A stretch of DNA of 64,000 bases from an uncultured Desulfosarcina sp. Its GTDB lineage: Bacteria > Desulfobacterota > Desulfobacteria > Desulfobacterales > Desulfosarcinaceae. A program made the translations under genes and the position numbers. This document shows, piece after piece, positions 51,142 through 60,820 of this stretch. The notes beneath the pieces were generated by a model, which was not told the origin of the DNA, did no database searches, and was given only the letters and a program-made list of their open reading frames with translations. The stretch lies in the NCBI RefSeq assembly GCF_963668215.1, contig NZ_OY764190.1:2790001-2854000 (forward strand), given 5' to 3'. Within the stretch, counting starts at the first letter, position 1. Every line of letters starts with the position of its first letter.

Positions 51142-53103
51142 TCATCCTTCCAGCAGTTGATCCGGCGTGACGATGGGACCGAATCGATTCTTCAGGTCGA
51201 TCAGGCCGTCGCGCTGTTCACTCAGCACGTCGAAGAGCCGTTGCGGAATGTTTTCTTCCTTGCCGTAGGCCGTAACCTGCAGTTCGTTGCGGGCCAGGAT
51301 GTTGTCGATGTACAGGGAGAACTGGCGGTCGTACAGCTCTTTGGGATATTCTTTGTCGATGAGGGTTTCGAAAAGCGGCTTCAGATCCTCGTAGCGCGGA
51401 ATGAATCCAATGGGCGTTTCGATGGCCTCCACATCGCCGTGGGCTCTGCGCTCCAGCCAGCCCAGCCAGGCCTTGACGTCTTTTTTCTCGCCCAGTAATT
51501 TCGAGCCGCTGCCGCCCCGGGCCTCATGGGTGAGAAAATAATTCAGGCCGGCCAGGATCGGACGCTTGTTATCGGCGATGGCGGCATTGCCGAAGAAATC
51601 GAACTGCGCTTTCATATAGTCGCCCAGCGCGCCGGGAATGAAGGGCGCATTGGCCCACGGCGCCCGCTTGACTCCCGTGGCCCCCACTTCCGTGGCCGTG
51701 GCCGCCGAAACGATGCAGGCGCCGATGACCACCCCGTGGTCGGAATTCTTGGCCACCCACACCGGCGGCATGGTGTCGCTGTCCCGGCCGCTGTAGGTTA
51801 TTACCCGGGTTTCCACGCCTTCCGCGGCTTCGGCCATGTCCGAATAGTTTGTCAGGGCCGATGAGGCGATGGTGCAGCGGGCGTTGGGATGCGAAATGGG
51901 AACCTCCTTGCCGCCGGCATCGAGCAGCCCCTTTTTCCAGGGGCCATGGAAATTGCGGCCGCGGGTCGGCAGCGTTTCGCCGTTGCCTTTCCAGTGGGGC
52001 ACGCCGTCTTCGTCAATGAGTACATTGGACCAGATCACTTCGGAGCCCGGATTCCTGAGCCGGTCCATCAGCATGGGATCGCCCTCCCGGTTGACATCCT
52101 CGACGATGCCGAAGATCCCGCACTCCGGGTTGATGGAGCGCACGCTGTTGTTTTCATCGATCCACATCTGGGCCAGATCGTCGCCCACGAAGTGGTTGCC
52201 GGCCATGGCCGTGGTGGTCTTGCCGCAGCCGGAGGGCGCCGCCCCGGCCACCCAGGTCACCCGGCCGTCCGGACCGTCGATGCCGGTGATGAACATGTGC
52301 TCGGCCAGTTCCAGGCCATTGCCCTCGTAAACCGCCTTGTCCACGGAAAAGCGGTGGTTGCCCTTTTTCAGCAGCAGGGTGTTGCCCGCGTACGTACAGT
52401 TGAACGAGTAGGTGGTGCGATGGCTGCGGTCCATGAACACCCGGGCGTTGGGCAGGTCTTCGGGGCGATTGAGACCCTCGCTGTGGACGTTGGTGTAAAA
52501 GTGGCCCAGCCGCTCGACCTCTTTTTCGAAATCGTCGAAGGCGTTGCGATAGAGAATTTCGGCGCTGTGAGAAACGTAAGCCGAACTGGTAATCTCCAGG
52601 GCGGGGTTGGAGGCGGCCGCCCCGACCGGTCCCCGAATATACAGCCCCACCACCATGGTGGCCCCGTTCATGATTCCGGCCATTTTTTCGCGAACCACGG
52701 TGCGGGCGTCATCCCTCAAAATTTTGTTGGCCAGACTGCTGATTTTCTCATCCGGATTGGCAATGTAGTAGGTCCGGTCGATAATGCGGCCCTGTTCTTC
52801 CTTGAGATCGTAATGGATGGTGTGCCCGTCCATGGCCAGCACCGCTTCTTCGCCCTTGTTCAGGGCCAGCTGGCGGATGAATTCCCGGTCGGCGTCGGTG
52901 CCCGTGTTGATGTAAACCCGCCCGGGATCGCACATGGCGATGGCGTTGGCGATCTTGATCAGGATTTCCGGGTGGCTCAGCCGCCGAATGCGGGAGAGAT
53001 GCTCGGCGTCCAGCCGTTGTTCGAACAATGCCTGGGCGTCCTCCACAGTCTGGATGCCGCCCAACTCTTTGACGATGTCAACCCCTTCGTTCTTTTTCAA
53101 CAT
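51142..53103 (-). CDS. pckG: phosphoenolpyruvate carboxykinase (GTP)
   Basis: This 653-residue enzyme converts oxaloacetate and GTP to PEP, the first committed step of gluconeogenesis. The P-loop region APSGCGKTTTAM (about 288-299) carries the active-site Cys of the GTP-dependent class; metal- and substrate-binding motifs (FGENFH-like RGRNFHGPW; PEPCK-specific PWANAPFIPGALGDYM; NYFLTHEARGG) are clear. AAGGGG precedes the ATG. With ppdK in the same window it suggests that the cell makes sugars from C2 and C3 intermediates during heterotrophic or autotrophic sulfate-reducer growth. Confidence 0.95.
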   Translation of the reverse strand: MLKKNEGVDIVKELGGIQTVEDAQALFEQRLDAEHLSRIRRLSHPEILIKIANAIAMCDPGRVYINTGTDADREFIRQLALNKGEEAVLAMDGHTIHYDLKEEQGRIIDRTYYIANPDEKISSLANKILRDDARTVVREKMAGIMNGATMVVGLYIRGPVGAAASNPALEITSSAYVSHSAEILYRNAFDDFEKEVERLGHFYTNVHSEGLNRPEDLPNARVFMDRSHRTTYSFNCTYAGNTLLLKKGNHRFSVDKAVYEGNGLELAEHMFITGIDGPDGRVTWVAGAAPSGCGKTTTAMAGNHFVGDDLAQMWIDENNSVRSINPECGIFGIVEDVNREGDPMLMDRLRNPGSEVIWSNVLIDEDGVPHWKGNGETLPTRGRNFHGPWKKGLLDAGGKEVPISHPNARCTIASSALTNYSDMAEAAEGVETRVITYSGRDSDTMPPVWVAKNSDHGVVIGACIVSAATATEVGATGVKRAPWANAPFIPGALGDYMKAQFDFFGNAAIADNKRPILAGLNYFLTHEARGGSGSKLLGEKKDVKAWLGWLERRAHGDVEAIETPIGFIPRYEDLKPLFETLIDKEYPKELYDRQFSLYIDNILARNELQVTAYGKEENIPQRLFDVLSEQRDGLIDLKNRFGPIVTPDQLLEG

Positions 53104-53148
53104 GCCGTTTACCCCTTTTTCAATCGTGACCGGTCATCGTGCGTGGCT

Positions 53149-53811
53149 TCATCCCTCGCGGCTTTGGCTCTGACACCCCACTGCCTGAGGTGACGGCATG
53201 TGCCGGTCAATCCATTTAAGTACCTTGTCGAATTCATTCTGGACCTGCTGCAACGCCTTGCCCCGGTGACTGACCCTACCCTTTTCGGCCATGGTCAGTT
53301 GGGCGAAGGTTTTTTCCAACGGCGGGAAGAAAAAAACCGGATCGTATCCGAACCCGTTTTCTCCGGCCGGCGTGTGCGCGATGATGCCTTCGCAGCGGTC
53401 TTCATACGTCAATGCCGGACCCTCCGGTACGGCGATGGAGATCACGCACTCGAAGGCGGCTGCACGGTTGGGCTGGCCTTCAAGCGCTTTGAGCAATTTT
53501 TCGCAGCGTTGGGCATCGGATGCGTCGGGTCCGGCCCAGCGGGCGCTGTGGACACCCGGCGCACCGTTCAGGGCTTCGACAACCAGTCCCGAATCGTCGG
53601 ATAGCGCCGGGTATCCTAAAATTCTGGCAGTGAAACTGGCTTTTTTGTATGCGTTTTCGTCGAAGGTCTCCCCGTCTTCGACGACCTCCGGTATCGGGCC
53701 AAAATCATCCAGGTTCTTGACTTCCACCGGAAAGTCCCTGAGAAGATCGCGGATCTCGGTGGTTTTACCTTTGTTGCGCGTGGCGATGACAAGCGTGCGG
53801 TTGGGATTCAT
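53149..53811 (-). CDS. rdgB: XTP/dITP pyrophosphatase (RdgB/HAM1 family)
   Basis: A 220-residue house-cleaning nucleotidase that hydrolyses non-canonical purine triphosphates to monophosphates. The N-terminal VIATRNKGKTTEIRDLL is the family nucleotide-binding motif, followed by SDDSGLVVEALNGAPGVHSARWAG (the catalytic Asp region), PAGENGFGYDPVFFFP and AEKGRVSHRGKAL near the end. AGGAG precedes the ATG by 5 bases. It lies upstream of pckG in the same direction, with 45 bp between. The last ~15 residues extend slightly beyond the usual end. Confidence 0.94.
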   Translation of the reverse strand: MNPNRTLVIATRNKGKTTEIRDLLRDFPVEVKNLDDFGPIPEVVEDGETFDENAYKKASFTARILGYPALSDDSGLVVEALNGAPGVHSARWAGPDASDAQRCEKLLKALEGQPNRAAAFECVISIAVPEGPALTYEDRCEGIIAHTPAGENGFGYDPVFFFPPLEKTFAQLTMAEKGRVSHRGKALQQVQNEFDKVLKWIDRHMPSPQAVGCQSQSREG

Positions 53812-53894
53812 AGGACTCCTGTAAACAAACGAAAATATGAAACCTTATTCAACTACCACAAAATCGGCCGGACTTCCAGCAATAATCGGTTTTA

Positions 53895-55004
53895 TACATA
53901 GCGACATAAATAATTGCGCATAAATATAGGCTATGTTATACATAGTCCATGAAAAAGCTAAAAATTTCTGATGCCGACATTGCTATACTTATCCTGCAAG
54001 ATGAAATCAGAAGGTCATATGAAGCTCGCTACGACCATAGGCTCCATGCAATTCTGATGGTTGCCCAAGATATGAGTTGTCGTCAAGTTGCCCAGTTGCT
54101 CGGTGATTCACCCAGAACAATTGCATATTGGGTGAAACGATTTGAGGCGGAAGGGCTTTCCGGGCTTGCAGATGCAGACCGCCCTGGAAGACCCAGCAAA
54201 CTGAATCAGGCGCAAATACAGACGATTGAACTGGCATTGCGTTCTCATCCTTCAAAGTATGGGCTTGCAGGTAATTTATGGGATGGAAAATTGCTTTCCC
54301 ATTTCATTGACCAAGAGTTTGGCATTCAAATTGGTGTACGACAGTGCCAGCGCCTGTTTCGCCGGCTCGGCTTTCGATTGAGAAAACCACGCCCTTTGAT
54401 TGCTAAGGCTGATCCACAAGCGCAGCAGGACTTTAAAAAAAATTGCTGAATATGCAGCCGATAATAACATTGATCTTTGGTCCCTTGACGAGGTCCACTT
54501 CCAGCAACATGGTTCCAGATGCCGAATGTGGATACCTCCTGAGTGCAAAGACCCAATTGTGTTGCACCATCCGACACGAAAAAGTGTCGGCTACTTTGGT
54601 GCCCTGAGACTTCGCGATGGGAAGCTGTTGTATAAGCGAGAAACCAACTCATTTAACGCTGAAACCTATTGGGGCTTTATGAAAAAGCTTCGGCAAATAA
54701 GCAGTCACTCAGAGCGTCGAGTTTTGGTATTGGCCGATAATGCCAGATATCACCATGCAAAGCTCCATTCAAAATGGCGATATAATTGTTCAAACAATTT
54801 CGTCCAATTATTTTTGCCGCCATACAGCCCAGAACTGAATCCGATTGAGCGAGTTTGGAAACTGACCAGGCGAATGGCAACCCACAATCGGTACTTTGAG
54901 AAAATTGAACAAGTTGCTCAAGCGGTAGAAGCCCAGTTCCGTTTTTGGAGTAAACCAAATAGCACCCTTAAACGTTTATGCGCAATTATTTAAGACGCTG
55001 TGTA
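53895..55004 (+). mobile_element. IS630-family insertion sequence
   Basis: The ends match as inverted repeats of ~32 bp: TATACATAGCGACATAAATA.. from 53893 and the reverse complement of the right end TATACACAGCGTCTTAAATA.. from 55006; they differ at only a few bases, and both continue AATTGCGCATAAA. TA at each junction (53893-53894 and 55005-55006) is the duplication expected for IS630. The copy lies between rdgB and the quinone oxidoreductase gene and interrupts no gene. Confidence 0.85.
53949..54993 (+). CDS. IS630-family transposase in two frames (frameshift at an A8 run)
   Basis: The N-terminal part (53949-54449, 166 residues) is a helix-turn-helix region (SCRQVAQLLGDSPRTIAYWVKRF and PSKYGLAGNLWDGKLLSHFI), and the C-terminal part (from about 54436 to 54993) is the DDE core with SLDEVHFQQ, LADNARYHH and ELNPIERVWK. 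The two frames join at eight A at 54435-54442, where a +1 change gives FKKIAEYAADN. This could be programmed frameshifting or transcriptional slippage, known from IS elements with such runs, or a one-base error that inactivates this copy. The frame start ATG lies 54 bp inside the left end. Confidence 0.85.
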
Positions 55005-55104
55005 TAGAAAGCATCCGAAAGAAGAAGCGGAACGAAACGACCCCGCAGCCAAGCCACGGGGGATTCGTATTTGGTTGAGAATAGTGCGTCCGGGTGACGT
55101 GACG

Positions 55105-56082
55105 TCATGGAATCAGAACGCTGCTGCCGCTGGTTTTGCGTTGCTCCAGCTCCCGGTGCGCGCGGGCGGCATCTTCCAGGGCATAGGTTTGTCCGATAGA
55201 AATTTCGACCGCACCACTGGCGACCACATCGAAAAGATCCCGGGCATGGTCCAGCAGATCTTCCCGCCGGGCCGTGTAGGTCATCAGGCTGGGACGGGTG
55301 AGGAAAAGCGAGCCCTTGGCGGAAAGGATTCCGATGTCCAGCGGCGGCACGGGACCCGAAGATTGACCGAAGGAAACCAGGGTTCCCATGGGCCTGAGAC
55401 AATCCAGGGATTTCATGAAAGTGGCCTGACCCACACTGTCGTAGACCACATCCACGCCCCGCCCTTCGGTGATGGCTTTCACCTGCTCGGCAAAATCGAC
55501 CTTGGTGTACACGATGGGGTGGTGGCATCCGTTTTTACGGGCGATCTCCGCTTTTTCGGCCGATCCCACCGTGCCGATGACTTCGGCGCCCAGATGCCGG
55601 GCCCATTGGCAGACGATGGAGCCCACCCCGCCGGCGGCGGCGTGAATCAGGATCCGATCCCCGGCTTTGACCGGGTAGCACCCGTGGAGCAGGTAGCGGG
55701 CCGTCATGCCGCGCAGCATCATGCCGGCGGCCTGCCGGGTGGAGATATCGTCGGGCAGCCGGACCAGTCGATGGGCCGGAATACAGCGGGATTGGGCGTA
55801 GGCGCCCGCTGGCACGCCGGCATAGGCAACCCGGTCTCCCGGATGCAGGTCGGTTACCCGATCCCCCACCGCTTCCACAACCCCGGCGCCCTCCAGTCCG
55901 AGTACGGCGGGCAAGGCCGGCAGCGGGTAGAGACCGGTGCGGTGGTACACGTCGATAAAATTGAGCCCTACGGCTTCCTGATTCAGCCGTACTTCTCCCG
56001 GGCCGGGCATACCCGGGTCAAACTCTTCCCACTGCATGGCTTCCGGTCCCCCGTTTTCGTGAATGATTATCGCTCTGGCCAT
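55105..56082 (-). CDS. NADPH:quinone oxidoreductase-like MDR-family enzyme
   Basis: A 325-residue medium-chain dehydrogenase without the structural zinc Cys set. The N-terminal catalytic domain has GLNFIDVYHRTGLYP (about 38-52, quinone-oxidoreductase signature), and the Rossmann domain has ILIHAAAGGVGSIVCQWARHLGAEVIGTVGS (about 132-162). It probably reduces quinones or enones with NADPH. The start is ATG 56082 with AAGGAGG 5 bases upstream. It stands alone between the IS630 copy and the sensor kinase. Confidence 0.9.
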   Translation of the reverse strand: MARAIIIHENGGPEAMQWEEFDPGMPGPGEVRLNQEAVGLNFIDVYHRTGLYPLPALPAVLGLEGAGVVEAVGDRVTDLHPGDRVAYAGVPAGAYAQSRCIPAHRLVRLPDDISTRQAAGMMLRGMTARYLLHGCYPVKAGDRILIHAAAGGVGSIVCQWARHLGAEVIGTVGSAEKAEIARKNGCHHPIVYTKVDFAEQVKAITEGRGVDVVYDSVGQATFMKSLDCLRPMGTLVSFGQSSGPVPPLDIGILSAKGSLFLTRPSLMTYTARREDLLDHARDLFDVVASGAVEISIGQTYALEDAARAHRELEQRKTSGSSVLIP

Positions 56083-56456
56083 ATCGACCTCCTTGTTGGT
56101 GTCAAAGAAAACGCGCAATTCATCGCATTGCTACCCGAATACTATAATCACGGTTGACCCGAATCCAACGGGTTTCACGCAACCCGTCCGGCAACTGCGA
56201 AGATGGCGGAAGTAACTGCATTGCTTGACAGTCGGCCAATTTTCGGGATACCCACTATATGAGGGGATTGTACCATCCTGAACGGCGACGACTTCGCAAA
56301 AAATCCGATCTCCGCAAAACGCTCCACTCCTCGCAACTGCGAAGTACCCATACGCAAGCTGCCTGCGGCGCCTGAATTGGCTTCATCCCCGGGATGAGGC
56401 CTCGTTCTTCGCCGCAAGGATATTATCGATTCGTTGGCAGAAAGGCGCTTTGGAGC
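56083..56456. other. gene-free stretch before the sensor kinase
   Basis: No gene is supported over ~370 bp. The stretch contains two CAACTGCGAAG copies (near 56193-56203 and 56335-56345) and a TTGACA at 56223-56228, which may belong to the promoter of the sensor kinase, but no good -10 box is spaced properly. An open frame on the minus strand (56175-56465) is not credible. Confidence 0.4.
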
Positions 56457-58334
56457 ATGAAACATTCAAAACCGATTTCCCGGCGAACCCGGCGCACCAT
56501 TTCAAGAGACCTGACCCTGGGGCTGACGTTGATGACTGCGCTGGTGTTTTCCGTTTTCGGTGCGGTTTATCAGGTCTATTACATCGATCGGGAGGCCCGC
56601 AACCTGGAGAGCGAAGCAGCGGACGTCGCCGACGAGTTTGCCGAGGTACTGGCCCGGCCGCTGTGGAATCTGGACGTGGATACGGTCAGGCAGATTGCCA
56701 AGGCGTACTTAAGCTCCGATTTTCTCAGTGCCGTTCGCATCGAGACCAACCTGGAAGCCTATTTCGATAACATGCCCGAAAGTCCGCAGATGGAGCGTTG
56801 GCTTTACCTGAAAAGGAATATCGCCAGCGGGGACGAACATATCGGCACCACCGAACTTCTTTTTTCCAGAGAACGCATCCAGGCGATCCAGAAGAGAAGC
56901 CTCATATCCATTCTGGCAACCATCGTACTCGTGACCCTGGTTATCGGGCTGGGCACCCACCTGCTGATGAAACGGATGGTGGCCAAGCCCCTCGATCGGC
57001 TGATCGCCGGCATTCGAACCATTGCCGCCGGGGATTACCAGCTGGCCCTGCCCCTGGAAAAGCACTCGGATATCAACACGATCATATCCGAAATCAATAT
57101 CATGGCCCGGGAGATCGACCGCCGGGAAACCGACCTGAAGAAACTGCGCGAAACGCTGAAAAACATTGTGGACTCCATGCCTTCGGTCCTTGTGGGCGTC
57201 GATCCCGAAGGGAGGGTGACCCAGTGGAACCGCGAGGCGCAGAAGCATTCCGGTATCGATGCCGATCGAGCCCTGGGCTGCCATGTGGGCGAAGTATACC
57301 CTTTCCTGGCCGAAGCCATGGGGTGGGTCAAGCAGGCCATTGCGGAAAAACGTCCCTTTAAGGAAAGCAAGGTAACCTCCCGCGCCAAAGGAGACGTCCG
57401 CTACGCGGATATTACGGTTTATCCGTTGGATGCCAGCAGCACCGGCGGCGCCGTGATCCGGGTGGACGACGTGACCGAGCGGGTGCGGATCGAAGAGATG
57501 ATGGTCCAGTCGGAAAAGATGCTCTCCGTGGGTGGTCTGGCCGCGGGCATGGCCCATGAGATCAACAACCCCCTGGCGGGAATCATGCAGAATATCCAGG
57601 TCATGCAGAATCGCTTTTCCAGCGACCTGCCCAAAAACCACGAGGTGGCCGAACGTTGCGGTGTGACCATGTCCGCCATCCAGGCCTACATGCAAGGGCG
57701 AAGCATATCGCAGATGATGGCCATGATCATGGAATCGGGAAAGCGGGCCGCCAAAATCGTCGAGAACATGCTCTCCTTTTCCCGCAAGAGCGAGGCCGTC
57801 ACCACTTCCTGCGACCTTGCCCAATTGCTGGATGCCACCGTGGAACTGGCGGAAAACGACTACGACCTGAAGAAAAAATATGATTTCCGCAAGATCGAGA
57901 TCGTTCGGGAGTACGATTCCCGGGTGCCCAAGGTCTCCTGCGAAGCATCCAAAATTCAACAGGTATTTCTCAACATTTTATCCAACGGCGCTCAGGCCAT
58001 GGCCGAGAACCCAACGCAGGCCGCACCTCATTTGGTCCTGCGGGTTAAAATGGACGATGGACAGGCCTGTGTGGAAATCGAGGACAATGGCCCGGGAATG
58101 GATGCCACCGTGCGCAAACGAATCTTCGAGCCCTTCTTTACGACCAAATCCGTTGGCGTGGGAACCGGGCTGGGGCTGTCGGTATCCTATTTCATTATCA
58201 CCGAAAACCATGGCGGCACCATGACCGTCTCTTCGACGCCGGGAGCCGGCACCCGGTTTGTCATTCACCTGCCCCTCGAAAAGATGGCCAATGAAAGCCT
58301 CACTGCGGAAAGCCTTCGACCCACGACCAACTGA
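56457..58334 (+). CDS. PAS-containing sensor histidine kinase
   Basis: This 625-residue kinase starts at ATG 56457. A first membrane helix (about 18-41), a periplasmic domain (about 42-148), a second helix (about 149-171), HAMP (172-224) and PAS (about 240-345) precede the HisKA domain with H367 in GMAHEINNPL and the HATPase_c domain (N, DNGPGMD and GTGLGLSVS boxes). The HINNPL-type H-box is typical of kinases that pair with NtrC-like regulators. No response regulator gene is adjacent, so it is an orphan. Its last 35 bp overlap the convergent radical SAM gene. Confidence 0.9.
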   Translation: MKHSKPISRRTRRTISRDLTLGLTLMTALVFSVFGAVYQVYYIDREARNLESEAADVADEFAEVLARPLWNLDVDTVRQIAKAYLSSDFLSAVRIETNLEAYFDNMPESPQMERWLYLKRNIASGDEHIGTTELLFSRERIQAIQKRSLISILATIVLVTLVIGLGTHLLMKRMVAKPLDRLIAGIRTIAAGDYQLALPLEKHSDINTIISEINIMAREIDRRETDLKKLRETLKNIVDSMPSVLVGVDPEGRVTQWNREAQKHSGIDADRALGCHVGEVYPFLAEAMGWVKQAIAEKRPFKESKVTSRAKGDVRYADITVYPLDASSTGGAVIRVDDVTERVRIEEMMVQSEKMLSVGGLAAGMAHEINNPLAGIMQNIQVMQNRFSSDLPKNHEVAERCGVTMSAIQAYMQGRSISQMMAMIMESGKRAAKIVENMLSFSRKSEAVTTSCDLAQLLDATVELAENDYDLKKKYDFRKIEIVREYDSRVPKVSCEASKIQQVFLNILSNGAQAMAENPTQAAPHLVLRVKMDDGQACVEIEDNGPGMDATVRKRIFEPFFTTKSVGVGTGLGLSVSYFIITENHGGTMTVSSTPGAGTRFVIHLPLEKMANESLTAESLRPTTN

Positions 58335-59892
58335 CCCGCCCGTCCGCTTTCGTCATCTCGATATACTTTTCCTTGACCGCGAATTCGACGGCCGAACGAA
58401 TCCGCTGGGGGGGATGATCGAGATCTTCGGTGGCCCGCTGGATCAGTTGTTCGACCGGATGGCCGGGATCGCCGGCGGTGGCGTCGACCGGCCAGGAACC
58501 GTGGTTTTCGATCAGCCGTTTCATCATCATGTCGTAGATGACCACCGTATGTTCCAGCCGGGTCAGGGGCCAGGCCTCTTTTTCGTCGGCCAGTCCCATG
58601 GCGCGGCGCCGACCGATTTTGTCCAGCCAGCGGTCGAACATTTTTTCGCTTTCGATAACGATGGCGTCCATGGTTTCCGGCCCTACGCCGGCCGTGCGAA
58701 CAACGGCCCGGTTGGCATGGTACTCCCGCCAGTCGTCGGACAGAATCTGAAGGTCGTACGTTTCCAGCCGTTCCCGGATATCCGTTCCCGGAAAAGGCGC
58801 CAGGATGTGGAATCCGTGGTTGGCGCCCATGGCCTTCAGGGTCTCTCCGAAGTCGAGGGTCTGGCGCAGGGTCTGCGGCGTTTCTCCGGGCAATCCCAGG
58901 ATAAACGAAGCGTGGGGATCGATGCCGCAATCCAGGCAGAGCTGCATGGCCTGTAGAGCCTGCTCCAGGGTAATGCCTTTTTTGATGCGCCTGAGCATTT
59001 CCGGGCTGCCGGATTCGATGCCGAAGCTGACCGTCGTGCATCCGGCCCGGCGCATGGACGCCAGTATCTGTTCGGTAACCGTATCCACCCGGGCAAAAGA
59101 GGTCCATTTCACCGTAAGCCCACGGTCCATGATTTCGTTGCACACGGCCAGGCAGTGATCCCGATTGGCCGTGAACAGGTCGTCGGCCAGATTGATCTGG
59201 TGGAATCCAAGCCGGCTCAGTGCCGCCATTTCGTCTACGACCCGGACGGGATCCCGGTAGCGCACTTTTGCTCCGACCATTTTGCGGCCCACGCAGAAAA
59301 TGCATTTGAAGGGACATCCACGGCTGGTGGTCATACTGACCGGCATGCCCAGGGCTCGGTAGCGTCCCAATGGGATGCCGTGGCGGGCCGGGGGCGCAAG
59401 TTCGTTCAGGTCGGCCAGCGGCGGCAGATCGGTGGTGACGATGCGGTCGTTTTCGCGAAAGGCGATTCCCGGTACCCGGCTCCAGGGAGAACGCTCCTGT
59501 ACGGCGCGGGCCAGCGCCACCAGGGACCGTTCGCCTTCACCGCGAACGACCGCGTCCACCTGGGGAAAGGATTCCAGGATATCGGCGGCGCAAAAAGTGG
59601 CGTGGGGACCGCCCAGCACCGTGGGGATGTCCGGGTCCAGGGTCTTGATCCGTTCGAGAACGGTCAGGGCGTGGTCCACCGTCATGGTTACGGCCGTGGC
59701 GCCGGCCAGATCCGGCTTGAATTCCTCCAGCAGGGAAGAAAGCAAATCGTCGCTAAGCGGCGACACCACACAGTCCAGCACCTTTACCGCCATTCCCGCC
59801 GCTTCCAGTGCACCGGCCAGATAGGCCAGGCCCAGGGGCGGGGAGGGCGTTTCCGAAATGGGATAGAATGGATTGATCAGCAGGACGCGCAA
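58300..59892 (-). CDS. B12-binding domain radical SAM protein
   Basis: A 530-residue protein starting at TTG 59892, with AAAGGG 8 bases upstream; the frame continues upstream through the end of the HD gene without a start site. The N-terminal region (LRVLLINPFYPISETPSPPLGLAYLAGAL; DLAGATAVTMTVDHALTVLERIK; TVLGGPHATFCAADIL) is a cobalamin-binding Rossmann domain. The radical SAM core has the CxxxCxxC motif in TSRGCPFKCIFCVG, and the partial TIM barrel follows (LADDLFTANRD, ESGSPEMLRRIKKG). Such enzymes often carry out methylations or ring changes on lipids or hopanoids. It follows the HD gene by 13 bp, so the two are probably one unit. The substrate is unknown. Confidence 0.87.
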   Translation of the reverse strand: MRVLLINPFYPISETPSPPLGLAYLAGALEAAGMAVKVLDCVVSPLSDDLLSSLLEEFKPDLAGATAVTMTVDHALTVLERIKTLDPDIPTVLGGPHATFCAADILESFPQVDAVVRGEGERSLVALARAVQERSPWSRVPGIAFRENDRIVTTDLPPLADLNELAPPARHGIPLGRYRALGMPVSMTTSRGCPFKCIFCVGRKMVGAKVRYRDPVRVVDEMAALSRLGFHQINLADDLFTANRDHCLAVCNEIMDRGLTVKWTSFARVDTVTEQILASMRRAGCTTVSFGIESGSPEMLRRIKKGITLEQALQAMQLCLDCGIDPHASFILGLPGETPQTLRQTLDFGETLKAMGANHGFHILAPFPGTDIRERLETYDLQILSDDWREYHANRAVVRTAGVGPETMDAIVIESEKMFDRWLDKIGRRRAMGLADEKEAWPLTRLEHTVVIYDMMMKRLIENHGSWPVDATAGDPGHPVEQLIQRATEDLDHPPQRIRSAVEFAVKEKYIEMTKADGRVSWSWVEGFPQ

Positions 59893-59905
59893 GTAATGAA
59901 CCCTT

Positions 59906-60664
59906 TCAGGTGGGATTGACAAAATCGGACAAAATAATTCGGTAGAGTTCTTCACCGATGGCAATGCCAATGTCGATGAACTGGGGACCGTACCGACGAC
60001 CGGTTTGCGAGCGGAAGGTGGCCCGGATTTTTTTCAACATGGCCATCCCTTTGGGGTAATGATCCATAAAGCTCGAAAGGGGCGGATTCAGATAGTCCAC
60101 CATGTCCCAGAGGGTATGGTTGAAGTTGTCCGGCCCCCAGCGAAATTTGTCTGCATCGTACAGGCAATCGGAAATCATACCGGACGGCCTCGGCCTCGAT
60201 GCTTTCACAGGGGCGAAGGCCTCGTGATTGCGGATGGCCGAGCAGACGCGCTGGATCTCGTCGTCGGACAGCGGGTATCGTTGCAGGATCTCGCCCGCCT
60301 TTTGCGCGCCTTTTTCGGCATGGAATTTTTCTTTGCGGCAGATATCGTGCAGCAGACCGGCACACTGGGCCAGCAAAAGGCTTCGACGGGCCTGTTCTTC
60401 TCCATGGCCTTTGAGGCGGCTTTCGACGATGGTCAGCGCGCCGGCGTCCAGGGCCACCTTTTCCACATGCCCCATGCCATGGCCGAAGTCGTCCTCCAGG
60501 CATTGCGCCATTTTTCGGCGCAGTCTGACGACGGTGGCATCGGAGCGGTAGAAATGGTGCGATGCCTTTACCTCTTCCGGATGGTCGATGTAAAAGTCCG
60601 GTTGGGGCTGACGAGCCGCAATCTGGCGCGCGATCCGTCTAATTTCCAGGTAAACAGGATCCAT
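59906..60664 (-). CDS. HD-domain phosphohydrolase-like protein
   Basis: A 252-residue protein with an HD domain: GHGMGHVEKVALDAGAL (about 61-77) carries the first His, CAGLLHDICRKEK (about 100-112) the H-D pair, and NHEAF (about 146-150) a further His, the metal-binding set of HD phosphohydrolases. No nucleotide-binding partner domain is attached, and the exact substrate is unknown. It is 13 bp upstream of the B12 radical SAM gene in the same direction, so the two may act in one pathway. The ATG has no obvious Shine-Dalgarno sequence. Confidence 0.8.
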   Translation of the reverse strand: MDPVYLEIRRIARQIAARQPQPDFYIDHPEEVKASHHFYRSDATVVRLRRKMAQCLEDDFGHGMGHVEKVALDAGALTIVESRLKGHGEEQARRSLLLAQCAGLLHDICRKEKFHAEKGAQKAGEILQRYPLSDDEIQRVCSAIRNHEAFAPVKASRPRPSGMISDCLYDADKFRWGPDNFNHTLWDMVDYLNPPLSSFMDHYPKGMAMLKKIRATFRSQTGRRYGPQFIDIGIAIGEELYRIILSDFVNPT

Positions 60665-60820
60665 GGATGGGCTTAGGTCCGCGGGCCTAACAGAGAATGA
60701 ATAACAAACGCCGGTTCCACGATATCGGTGAAACCGGCGACAGAAAAATCATCGATTGAAAAAGGGGCGCCAAAAAGAAAATCGGTCCTGTCCGGCAAAA
60801 TCCGGCCGGAAACCTATGGG

